A DNA stretch of 10,399 nt, taken from positions 1 through 10,399 of the forward strand of contig CAZFAP010000172.1 of the NCBI GenBank assembly GCA_964516325.1, written 5' to 3'. Source of the DNA: CAZFAP01 sp964516325. GTDB lineage: Bacteria > Auribacterota > JABMQX01. The notes under the pieces were generated by a model, which saw only the letters and a list, made by a program, of their open reading frames with translations, did not search any database and was not told the DNA's origin. Positions 1-5,993 of the stretch are shown piece by piece (position 1 is the stretch's first letter; every line of letters begins with the position of its first letter). A program made the position numbers and the translations under genes.

Positions 1-51
1 TCGTGCTCTTCGTGGTGAAACGGCTGCCTCTTCTTACCACGAAGGCCACGA
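1..51. repeat. CACGAAG-type imperfect inverted repeat
   Basis: Bases 1-16 and 36-51 are inverted copies of each other with 14 of 16 positions matching, around a 19-nt spacer; the inner 8 bp (9-16 and 36-43) pair perfectly. The right arm continues as CACGAAGG-CCACGAAGG-GCACCGAGG, a degenerate run of a 9-bp unit. Repeats of this CACGAAG type are, from general knowledge, scattered between genes in many environmental bacterial genomes. It lies beyond the 3' end of the oxidoreductase gene and could fold as a hairpin in RNA. No U-tract follows, so it is not called a terminator. The left end is cut by the window edge. Confidence 0.6.
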
Positions 52-218
52 AGGGCACCGAGGGCCAAACCGCGTGGGCGCGGCGACGTTATCTTTCGCG
101 AGCCCCGCGTTGAGATGCCAACGAGCCAGTGAAATGCGGCCACACGTCCTCTCGCCTCTTTGCTAACTGCTTCGTGTGCCAAGCGGTTGCCGTGCTCGAT
201 TCGAACAGGCCACGGTTT
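52..218. other. Intergenic region downstream of the oxidoreductase, no gene seen
   Basis: No reading frame here has a plausible start, ribosome site and protein-like composition; the overlapping frames are antisense to the oxidoreductase or low-information. A weak plus-strand stem (CCGTG 190-194 with CACGG 211-215, 16-nt loop) is followed by five Ts at 216-220, but the stem is too short and the loop too long to call a terminator. Confidence 0.5.
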
Positions 219-1568
219 TTACAACGTCCAGCCTTCGCGGTATTCGCGGCGGACGAATTGGTTCGCTTCGGAGGCGTTGGTGACTTTCACGTTTGCGGCG
301 TCCCACTCCAGCTTCTTTCCAGGAAGTCTCATCGCCACATTTCCCAGAAGCACCATCTCTGTCAAGGGGCCAGCATGGCTGAAATTCGACATCGCCGGCG
401 GCCCACCCTTGCAGGCTCTGATCCATTCCTCGTGATGCCCCGGCGACCGCGGAATCGTGGGAGGTGGCCCCTCAAACCCCTCAAACTTCGACTTGGGCAG
501 AAGACGCCACTCGTCTCCGGTATCCCCGGGTGAATACAGTTTCCCCTTCTCGCCCATTATCAGCGAGCCGCTGTCCGACATCTCTTCCCCCTCGAAAAGG
601 TCGGCTGGCGGCTTCTTGTTCTTGTCGTACCACGTCAGTTTCACAGGAGGCAGGTCGCCCCGCGCGGGAAACTCATAGCGGATGACGGACCAATTTGGAG
701 CGGTCTCCGGGTTCAACTCCGAGACTTCCGCCTCAATGCTCGTCGGGGCGCCGAGCTTCAGCCCCCAGTACGGCATGTTCATCGTGTGGCACGCCATGTC
801 TCCCAACGACCCCGTCCCAAAATCCCACCATCCCCGCCACTTGAACGGCAAGTAACACGGGTCATATGGACGCCACGGCGCCGGACCAAGCCATAGGTCC
901 CAGTTGATGCCGCGCGGCGGCTGCGGACCCGCGCCGCCGCCATGCAAGGCGTTCCGAACTCCGATATGTTCCAGAATCGCGTCAGTCCCTTGCGGCCAGA
1001 TCGGACGATTCGTCCAGATGTGGACTTCCCGAACCGGGCCGAGGACGCCCGACTGCACAATCTCCACCGCCCGGCGAAGCATGGTATCGGCAGTGCCCTG
1101 GTTGCCCATCTGCGTCGCCACCTTTTTCTCCGCGGCGACTTCTCTCATCACCCTCGCTTCATATACCGAATGAGTGAGCGGCTTCTCGCAATACACGTGC
1201 TTGCCGAGCCTCATCGCCATCACCGCAGCGGGCGCGTGCGTATGGTCCGGAGTCGCCACCACAACCGCATCAATATCCTTCTCCTTCTCGAGCATCTCCC
1301 GGAAATCCTGATACCGTTTCGCATTCGGGAACTTCTTGAACGTCCCGCCAGCTTGGCTCTCGTCAACGTCACACAGGGCAACGATATTTTCGCTTTTGAC
1401 TCCGTCAATATCGTCCTCGCCCCTGCCGCCGACGCCGACTCCGGCGATGTTCAACTTCTCGTTCGGCGACTTCATCTCGGCCCAGACGGCGCGGCGAGCC
1501 GCCCAGAGACTCACTCCGGCGGCAGCGCTATTCCTCAAAAAATCGCGACGATTGATTTTCCGACTCAT
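219..1568 (-). CDS. Tat-exported Gfo/Idh/MocA family oxidoreductase
   Basis: 449-residue NAD(P)-dependent oxidoreductase of the Gfo/Idh/MocA family, which oxidises or reduces sugars and cyclitols; the substrate cannot be read from sequence. The start at 1568 gives a twin-arginine signal (R7-R8, then DFLRN) with likely cleavage after A30, so the folded protein is probably exported. A Rossmann loop GVGVGGRG is at 43-50, ATPDHTH at 105-111 and the family CEKP motif at 127-130 with K129. The C-terminal domain holds GDMACH at 256-261 (D257 and H261, the conserved Asp/His region). A frame extension to 1619 exists, but the start at 1568 is preferred because AAGGAGAGA precedes it at proper spacing and the Tat motif then sits at the N-terminus. 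Length and order match Tat-type family members, which are strongly expanded in PVC bacteria. It is alone on its side of the divergent region and likely transcribed from the promoter at 1649-1676. Confidence 0.95.
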   Translation of the reverse strand: MSRKINRRDFLRNSAAAGVSLWAARRAVWAEMKSPNEKLNIAGVGVGGRGEDDIDGVKSENIVALCDVDESQAGGTFKKFPNAKRYQDFREMLEKEKDIDAVVVATPDHTHAPAAVMAMRLGKHVYCEKPLTHSVYEARVMREVAAEKKVATQMGNQGTADTMLRRAVEIVQSGVLGPVREVHIWTNRPIWPQGTDAILEHIGVRNALHGGGAGPQPPRGINWDLWLGPAPWRPYDPCYLPFKWRGWWDFGTGSLGDMACHTMNMPYWGLKLGAPTSIEAEVSELNPETAPNWSVIRYEFPARGDLPPVKLTWYDKNKKPPADLFEGEEMSDSGSLIMGEKGKLYSPGDTGDEWRLLPKSKFEGFEGPPPTIPRSPGHHEEWIRACKGGPPAMSNFSHAGPLTEMVLLGNVAMRLPGKKLEWDAANVKVTNASEANQFVRREYREGWTL

Positions 1569-1572
1569 CAGC

Positions 1573-1581
1573 TCTCTCCTT
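1573..1581 (-). promoter_or_regulatory. Ribosome binding site of the oxidoreductase
   Basis: On the minus strand this reads AAGGAGAGA, with the GGAG core 7 nt before the ATG at 1568. It decides the start in favour of the Tat-signal methionine over the upstream in-frame codon at 1619. Confidence 0.75.
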
Positions 1582-1648
1582 TTTCTGTTAGTAACGGACT
1601 GCGTGAGGGCAATTCGCACACCCGAGACTTCCTATCGCTTTGCCTGCG

Positions 1649-1676
1649 ATTATACATGCGTCAACCCCCCATGCAA
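1649..1676 (-). promoter_or_regulatory. Candidate sigma-70 promoter of the oxidoreductase
   Basis: The minus strand carries a perfect TATAAT -10 box (1649-1654) with a weak -35 box TTGCAT (1671-1676) at 16-bp spacing. It would start RNA near 1642 and leave a leader of about 75 nt before the start codon at 1568. The -10 match is the strong part; the -35 matches consensus at only three of six positions. Confidence 0.45.
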
Positions 1677-1843
1677 CTCCGTTTTCCCAGGGGCCGAGCT
1701 GGTTGAGCCGGCACAGCCGGGCCACTCTCACCTCATTCGTTCGGGCCGTCTCGGCGTTCTCTGGGGTGAGTTCTTCCCGAAACTGAGCGATTGCTGAGTT
1801 TGGCTTGGGGGCGGCTGTATTTGGCTTGCGAAGCGAAAGCAAA

Positions 1844-1940
1844 GGTAACGCCGCCGTCCCGGCGGCTGTCCTGAGGGCGTCCCGCCCTCAGCCGGATGGG
1901 CAATATGCCCCGTTGTCGCCGGCAGGATGCCAGCGTTACC
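1844..1940. repeat. Compact multi-hairpin element with terminal inverted repeats
   Basis: The outer ends GGTAACGC (1844-1851) and GCGTTACC (1933-1940) are perfect 8-bp inverted repeats. Between them lie four short stem-loops in series: GCCGCC/GGCGGC (1850-1855 with 1861-1866, loop GTCCC), TGAGGGC/GCCCTCA (1872-1878 with 1884-1890, loop GTCCC), GGGC/GCCC (1898-1901 with 1907-1910, loop AATAT) and GGC/GCC (1921-1923 with 1929-1931, loop AGGAT). All four loops are 5 nt and the first two are identical. The whole could fold as a cloverleaf in single-stranded DNA or RNA. It resembles short dispersed palindromic elements (REP/BIME or MITE-like) rather than a gene. Confidence 0.6.
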
Positions 1941-2043
1941 CGCACGCCGGGGTCACCTGCTCGATTGTCCGCGGTCAGCGCGTCCTCCGCGGTCGCCCCC
2001 GGCCAGTGCGCCACAGCTGCGCGAAAAAAAATGCAAAAAAAGC

Positions 2044-2072
2044 TTGACATGCTACGTCAAGGGCGGTAGGTT
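2044..2072 (+). promoter_or_regulatory. Candidate promoter with overlapping palindromic operator
   Basis: TTGACA at 2044-2049 is a perfect -35 box. TAGGTT at 2067-2072, 17 bp downstream, is a partial -10 box with three of six consensus bases. An A-rich stretch (two runs of A between 2023 and 2041) lies directly upstream like an UP element. The -35 box is the left arm of the palindrome TTGAC-7 nt-GTCAA (2044-2060), so a dimeric regulator bound there would block polymerase. It points toward the plus-strand block beginning at 2433, with a leader of roughly 350 nt. Confidence 0.4.
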
Positions 2073-2101
2073 TGCGCTGCTTTGCCTTTTGTCGTGCTAA
2101 G

Positions 2102-2123
2102 GCCCCGCCGGAGAAAGCGGGGC
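2102..2123. repeat. GC-rich hairpin in the leader
   Basis: GCCCCGC (2102-2108) pairs perfectly with GCGGGGC (2117-2123) around an 8-nt loop. It lies about 30 nt after the candidate -10 box, so it would be at the 5' end of the leader RNA. No T-run follows on either strand, which argues against an intrinsic terminator; mRNA stabilisation or a dispersed-repeat remnant are possible. Confidence 0.4.
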
Positions 2124-2432
2124 GCACCAACCACCCATCCAGGGGGGGAACAGCGGTGGACGTGGTTTCGGTGAATTTCGATTTTTCGGGCATTCTACTG
2201 GGGTCATCCTTCAGGAGGGCATCGGTTTGTGCCCGCTTTCTCTCTCTTCCCCACCCCCGCCTATCAGCTTGCGACGTAACACGCTTTCCCGTAAAGCCTT
2301 GCGCACAGTATGCCAATCTGGCCCTGTCGCCCGGACTCGCATCATCGCCCCGCGCGCTTTCCCTCGCGGTTCCACCCGGTCTGCTCTGCGAGCGGGTCCG
2401 AGCGCCATGTCGTTGTTTCGGGACCGTTAAGA

Positions 2433-2846
2433 ATGGAGAGAAACGGGTGCAACATGTGTAGCGGCTGTAAGCTCGGGTGGTCGTCTTCTTTCACGAGTGT
2501 GGTCACGTTGCTCGGCGTCTTTGCCTTGGCGTGGGCGGAAGCGGAATCGGAGGTCGCCTATGAGACCGATTACTCGACCGACAGGGGCTGGGTGACGGAT
2601 CAGCCAGCGAGTTACCATTGGAATCTCGCGGCCGCAACGTGCCACGCCAGAGTGGGGAACAACGCTCCCGGCTATCGCCCCAACTGTTGCTTCTACAGGG
2701 GGGCGGCATGGAGCGGCGACTCGTTTGAGCTTGAGTGGGACGTCAAAGTGAGTCGGACGGATTGGTCCGGCGGTGTATCGTTCGGGATATTCGACGAGAG
2801 CATCGGGATTGTCGCCAACGCGCGAACTAAAGCCCCGGGACAATAG
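2433..2846 (+). CDS. Short secreted beta-rich protein, probably C-terminally truncated
   Basis: 137 residues from the ATG at 2433, or 130 from the in-frame ATG at 2454; neither has a strong ribosome site. The N-terminus is a Sec signal with hydrophobic core FTSVVTLLGVFALAWA and AxA cleavage after A35 (numbering from 2433). The mature part (YETDYSTDRGWVTDQP, then SGDSFELEWDVKVSRTDWSGGVSFGIFDE) looks like the first strands of a concanavalin A/LamG-like jelly-roll, but this assignment is by pattern only. It ends abruptly after SFGIFDESIGIVANARTKAPGQ, about half the length expected for such a fold, and only 34 bp before the next gene, so the 3' half seems lost. It may be a remnant or a minimal secreted protein. 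It is probably cotranscribed with the 933-residue gene. Confidence 0.55.
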   Translation: MERNGCNMCSGCKLGWSSSFTSVVTLLGVFALAWAEAESEVAYETDYSTDRGWVTDQPASYHWNLAAATCHARVGNNAPGYRPNCCFYRGAAWSGDSFELEWDVKVSRTDWSGGVSFGIFDESIGIVANARTKAPGQ

Positions 2847-2868
2847 GGCCCGGCCAACTTGAAATTTT

Positions 2869-2873
2869 GGAGG
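2869..2873 (+). promoter_or_regulatory. Ribosome binding site of the large repeat protein
   Basis: GGAGG followed by AAGGGAT places the core 7 nt before the ATG at 2881. This is a strong site and confirms that start. Confidence 0.8.
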
Positions 2874-2880
2874 AAGGGAT

Positions 2881-5682
2881 ATGAAAAGAGCAATTGTTGT
2901 TGCAGCGATCCTTGCGGCCGCTTGTGTGTCGTTGGGGTTATCCGTTGGAGCCGACCAGCAAGTCTTCGAAGAGGGCTTTGAGGCCGGTTGGGGGGATTGG
3001 TCTGCGGACAATGGTGTTTGGGAGATAGGAGTTCCGACGGCAGGACCGCCTTCGGCGCATAGTGGAACCCAGTGTGCGGGGACGGTGCTGGGGGGCGATT
3101 ACCCGCCTGATACCTGCAGTACCCTGGAGAGTCCCGCCGTGACATTGCCGCTGAAGGGGAGTCAGGATGAAGAGATTCGGCTGCGGTTCTGGCACTGGTT
3201 TTCGTATGGCAGTGGGGATTATGGCGAGGTCCGCGTGACCGTTAAGGAAGGGGGCGTGTGGGGAAATTGGATCGCCGTGGGACCGAGCTATACCGCCTCT
3301 TCGCCAGTCTGGTCGCTGGCGAGTGTGGATCTGACGCCCTATGCTGGGAAGCAAATCCGTGTCGGCTTCTACCACTATAGCGATAACTACTGGACTTCTT
3401 TCGGTTGGTATATCGACGACATAATAGTCTTGCAGGGAGTGCCCAGTTTTCCTACGGTTGAGGATTTCGAGTCTGGCTATGGTGACTGGTACGCAGGGCG
3501 AGGTGTTTGGGAGATAGGAGTTCCGACGGCGGGACCGTCTTCGCCGCATGGTGGGACCCAGTGTGCGGGGACGGTGCTGGGCGGCGATTATCCGCTTGAT
3601 ACCTGCAGTACCCTGGTGAGTCCCGCCGTGACATTGCCGGCGAAGGGGAGTCAGGATGAAGAGATTCGGCTGCGGTTCTGGCACTGGTTTTCGTTTGGTA
3701 GTGGGGATTATGGCGAGGTCCGCGTGACCGTCAAGGAAGGGGGCGTGTGGGGAGATTGGATTGCTGTGGGACCGAGCTATACCGCCTCTTCGGCGGTCTG
3801 GTCTCTGGCGAGTGTGGATCTGACGTCCTATGCTGGGAAGCGGATCCGCGTCGGCTTCTACCACCATAGCGATAACTACTGGACTTCTTCCGGTTGGTAT
3901 ATCGACGACGTGATAGTCTGGCAGGGAGTGCCGAGTTTTCCTGCCGTTGAGGATTTCGAGTCTGGCTATGGTGACTGGTACGCAGGGAGAGGTGTCTGGG
4001 AGATAGGAGTTCCGACGGCGGGACCGTCTTCGGCGCATGGTGGAGCCCAGTGTGCGGGGACGGTGCTGGGGGGCGATTATCCGCTTGATACCTGCAGTAC
4101 CCTGGTGAGTCCCGCCGTGACATTGCCGGCGAAGGGGAGTCAGGATGAAGAGATTCGGCTGCGGTTCTCGCACTGGTTTTCGTATGGGGACGGGGATCAC
4201 GGTGAGGTCCGCGTGACCGTTAAGGAAGGGGGTGTCTGGGGAGATTGGATCCCCGTGGGACCGTGGTATACCAGCTCTTCGGGGGCCTGGTCGCAGGCGA
4301 GTGTGGATCTGACACCCTATGCTGGGAAGCGGATCCGCGTCGGCTTCTACCACTATAGCGATAACTACTGGACTTCTTCTGGTTGGTATATCGACGACGT
4401 AATAGTCCCGCGGGGCGGCCTGCCGCTCGTGGTTGAAACCTTGCCGGCATCCTCAGTCACTTGCAGCTCGGCCGTCCTCAACGGCAGGGTGGTGAACGAC
4501 GGCGGCTTGCCGATCATCAAGAGAGGGTTTGACTGGGGTACCGACCCCGATCCCGCGAACTGGACGGAGGGGACAAACGTGGTTACGGTCTCGGGAGCCG
4601 ACTTCAGCCGTGCTGTTGGCTGCTTTAAGCCCGGGACCAAGTACTACTACTGGGCATGGGCAAAGAACCAGGCCGGCGTCTGGAGGGATGGGGGTGTTCT
4701 GTCATTTACCACCCTGCCATGTCCTAGGCTTACGGTTGAAACTCGGCCAGCCTCTTCCATCACGTCCACCTCGGCGGTCCTCAACGGGAGGGTGGTGAGC
4801 GACGGCGGCTCGCCGATCATCAAGAGAGGGTTTGACTGGGGCACCGACCGCGATCCCGCGAAATGGACTGACGGCACGGAGACCGTCACGGTCTCCGGCG
4901 CCGACTTCAGCCGCACTGTTGACCGGTTCAAGTGTGGGACCAAGTACTACTTCTGGGCCTGGGCAAAGAACCAGGCCGGCGTCTGGAGGGATGGGGGTGT
5001 TCTGTCATTTACCACCCTGCCATGTGCCAGGCTTACCGTTGAAACTCGGCCAGCCTCTTCCATCACGTCCACCTCAGCCGTTCTCAACGGCACGGTGGTG
5101 AGCGACGGCGGCTCGCCGATCATCAAGAGGGGGTTTGACTGGGGTACCGACCCCGATCCCGAGAAATGGACTGCGGGGACGAGTCTGGTCACGGTCTCGG
5201 GCGCCGACTTCAGCCGTGCTGTTAGCTGGTTTAAGCCGGGGACCACGTACTACTACTGGGCCTGGGCAAAGAACCAGGCCGGCGTCTGGGCACACGGCAG
5301 CCCTGTGAATTTCACGACTGCGGGGGTGACGCTCGCCGCCCAGACCGGCGTGGCGCCCGAGGCGACCAGGGAAGGCCCGTCCGATGATGGGAGCTTCGCC
5401 GGGCTGTTCTTCGCAGTGACCAGGACGGAGGTAGTCTCGACCGATCCGTTGAAGGTGCGCCTGATCTGGACGGCGATGCCAGGAGAAGATTTCAGGATAT
5501 TCTGGACGGACGACTTGACCACTCTCGCTGAAGAATGGAACGAAGTTGTTGCTCCATGGCCCAACATGATAGTGGACGGAGAGGAATGCTCATGGGTTGA
5601 CGACGGCTCAGACCCGAGCATGCTCGGGCTGTCCCCCGCGGACGTGCGCCAGAGATTTTACAGGGTAGAGCTGGCGAACTGA
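2881..5682 (+). CDS. Secreted multidomain repeat protein: three MAM/InhA-VEG-like and three FN3-like domains
   Basis: 933 residues. The N-terminus is a Sec signal (KR, then hydrophobic IVVAAILAAACVSLGLSVGA) with likely cleavage after A24; C15 makes a lipoprotein reading possible but less likely, because hydrophobic residues follow it. Residues about 26-513 hold three copies, spaced exactly 163 residues apart, of a jelly-roll domain with GVWEIG (47, 210, 373), an LRF-HWFS strand and an end motif GWYIDDVIV; this pattern is typical of MAM and of the InhA (M6 peptidase) VEG domain. Residues 516-818 hold three 101-residue FN3-like domains, each with TSAVLNG, KRGFDWGTD (W552, W653, W754), KYYYWAWAKNQAGVW and SFTT. 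Residues 819-933 form a beta domain ending RQRFYRVELAN, seen at the C-termini of PVC secreted proteins. No catalytic domain is visible, so adhesion, glycan binding or surface display is inferred. There is no sortase or PEP-CTERM signal. Repeats are near-identical in DNA. Confidence 0.9.
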   Translation: MKRAIVVAAILAAACVSLGLSVGADQQVFEEGFEAGWGDWSADNGVWEIGVPTAGPPSAHSGTQCAGTVLGGDYPPDTCSTLESPAVTLPLKGSQDEEIRLRFWHWFSYGSGDYGEVRVTVKEGGVWGNWIAVGPSYTASSPVWSLASVDLTPYAGKQIRVGFYHYSDNYWTSFGWYIDDIIVLQGVPSFPTVEDFESGYGDWYAGRGVWEIGVPTAGPSSPHGGTQCAGTVLGGDYPLDTCSTLVSPAVTLPAKGSQDEEIRLRFWHWFSFGSGDYGEVRVTVKEGGVWGDWIAVGPSYTASSAVWSLASVDLTSYAGKRIRVGFYHHSDNYWTSSGWYIDDVIVWQGVPSFPAVEDFESGYGDWYAGRGVWEIGVPTAGPSSAHGGAQCAGTVLGGDYPLDTCSTLVSPAVTLPAKGSQDEEIRLRFSHWFSYGDGDHGEVRVTVKEGGVWGDWIPVGPWYTSSSGAWSQASVDLTPYAGKRIRVGFYHYSDNYWTSSGWYIDDVIVPRGGLPLVVETLPASSVTCSSAVLNGRVVNDGGLPIIKRGFDWGTDPDPANWTEGTNVVTVSGADFSRAVGCFKPGTKYYYWAWAKNQAGVWRDGGVLSFTTLPCPRLTVETRPASSITSTSAVLNGRVVSDGGSPIIKRGFDWGTDRDPAKWTDGTETVTVSGADFSRTVDRFKCGTKYYFWAWAKNQAGVWRDGGVLSFTTLPCARLTVETRPASSITSTSAVLNGTVVSDGGSPIIKRGFDWGTDPDPEKWTAGTSLVTVSGADFSRAVSWFKPGTTYYYWAWAKNQAGVWAHGSPVNFTTAGVTLAAQTGVAPEATREGPSDDGSFAGLFFAVTRTEVVSTDPLKVRLIWTAMPGEDFRIFWTDDLTTLAEEWNEVVAPWPNMIVDGEECSWVDDGSDPSMLGLSPADVRQRFYRVELAN
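2956..3444 (+). repeat. 489-bp tandem repeat, unit 1 (MAM/VEG-like domain)
   Basis: First of three in-frame 489-bp units, the most diverged at its 5' end, where it joins the signal peptide. The GGAGATAGGA landmark at 3021 recurs at 3510 and 3999. Confidence 0.85.
3445..3933 (+). repeat. 489-bp tandem repeat, unit 2
   Basis: Second unit, encoding 163 residues starting SFPTVEDFESGYGDW. Bases 3583-3679 (97 nt) are identical to 4072-4168 in unit 3, including third codon positions. Confidence 0.9.
3934..4422 (+). repeat. 489-bp tandem repeat, unit 3
   Basis: Third unit, starting SFPAVEDFESGYGDW. It shares 97 consecutive nucleotides with unit 2 and runs into the first FN3-like unit through a short PRGGLP linker. 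Confidence 0.9.
4426..4728 (+). repeat. 303-bp tandem repeat, unit 1 (FN3-like domain)
   Basis: First of three 303-bp (101-residue) units. The CGATCATCAAGAG landmark at 4511 recurs at 4814 and, with one change, at 5117. Bases 4657-4722 are identical to 4960-5025 in unit 2. Confidence 0.85.
4729..5031 (+). repeat. 303-bp tandem repeat, unit 2 (FN3-like domain)
   Basis: Encodes LTVETRPASSITSTSAVLNG to SFTTLPC. Shares its 3' part with unit 1 (66 identical nt) and its 5' part closely with unit 3, the mosaic expected from unequal crossover or gene conversion. Confidence 0.85.
5032..5334 (+). repeat. 303-bp tandem repeat, unit 3 (FN3-like domain)
   Basis: Last FN3-like unit. The 5' part matches unit 2, while the end (AHGSPVNFTTAG) diverges where it joins the unique C-terminal domain. 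Confidence 0.85.
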
Positions 5683-5694
5683 GTCCCGGGAGCG

Positions 5695-5949
5695 GTGCTG
5701 GTGGTGGGCTTCTGGCGCAAGGTTCGCAGCCTGCGTCTGTCTGCGCTGGGACTTTTCGGCCTGACAGCCCTCAAGCTCGTCGTGGTGGACATGGCGAATG
5801 TGAAAGGGGTGTACAGGATTGCCTCTTTCTTCGCCCTCGGACTGGTGATGATAGGGGCGTCGTACCTCTATCACCGGATTGAAAAGCGGACGGACGCGTC
5901 GTCCGAGCAGAGACAAAAGGAGGCGGGTCCGAAAGAAAGTGCGCTGTAG
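5695..5949 (+). CDS. C-terminal fragment of a DUF2339-type membrane protein
   Basis: 84 residues from a GTG start. Two membrane segments (about 15-31 and 42-59) flank VDMANVKGVYRI, followed by a charged tail (HRIEKRTDASSEQRQKEAGPK). The pattern LxxLGLFGLTALKLVVVD, then YRIASFFALG, then SYLYHR matches the extreme C-terminus of DUF2339 multi-pass membrane proteins, which are normally many hundreds of residues long. The rest of such a gene is absent, so this is most likely a remnant. It could still be translated: GGGAG lies only 2-6 nt before the GTG, which is too close to be convincing. It lies in the same frame as the 933-residue gene, with only the TGA at 5680-5682 and four sense codons between, so stop readthrough would append a membrane anchor. 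It converges on the glycosidase gene with a 44-bp gap and no visible terminator. Confidence 0.55.
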   Translation: MLVVGFWRKVRSLRLSALGLFGLTALKLVVVDMANVKGVYRIASFFALGLVMIGASYLYHRIEKRTDASSEQRQKEAGPKESAL

Positions 5950-5993
5950 CTGGGGCGTTCGATAAGGCTTCCGAGGTGGGTGGCCTTGGTCGG

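Larger units (their letters stand above)
1569..2432. other. Long divergent intergenic region with hairpins and a candidate promoter
   Basis: About 860 bp separate the divergent start codons at 1568 (-) and 2433 (+). From left to right it holds the oxidoreductase ribosome site and promoter, a small hairpin at 1708-1720 (CCGGC/GCCGG, 3-nt loop), the multi-hairpin element at 1844-1940, an A-rich tract around 2023-2041, a palindrome with a consensus -35 box at 2044-2060, a GC-rich 7-bp stem at 2102-2123, and a leader with a purine-rich AGGAGGG at 2213-2219. Open frames inside it have no recognisable protein features. Confidence 0.6.

Noticed and set aside
195..215. tRNA T-arm-like GTTCGAATC on the minus strand
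   Set aside because: The bases on either side of the loop do not pair, and no acceptor, D or anticodon arms are found around it.
190..220. Plus-strand intrinsic terminator (CCGTG/CACGG stem and T5)
   Set aside because: Only a 5-bp stem with a 16-nt loop, and no plus-strand gene ends before it in the window.
1569..1619. N-terminal extension of the oxidoreductase to the codon at 1619
   Set aside because: It would push the twin-arginine motif away from the N-terminus and ignore the ribosome site at 1573-1581; the candidate leader also covers this stretch.
942..1706. 254-residue plus-strand frame
   Set aside because: Antisense to the oxidoreductase and its promoter region; composition rich in His/Arg with no domain.
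2835..2853. Terminator between the short secreted gene and the repeat gene
   Set aside because: CCGGG/CCCGG can pair around a 9-nt loop, but no T-run follows and the strong ribosome site of the next gene is directly downstream.
2938..4353. 471-residue open frame on the minus strand
   Set aside because: It lies exactly opposite the 489-bp repeats of the plus-strand gene and repeats itself with the same period. The plus-strand frame has a signal peptide, known domain motifs and a strong ribosome site, so the minus frame is a shadow of GC-rich codons.
2956..5334. CRISPR array
   Set aside because: The periodic units are long, in frame and coding, with no short identical repeats separated by unique spacers.
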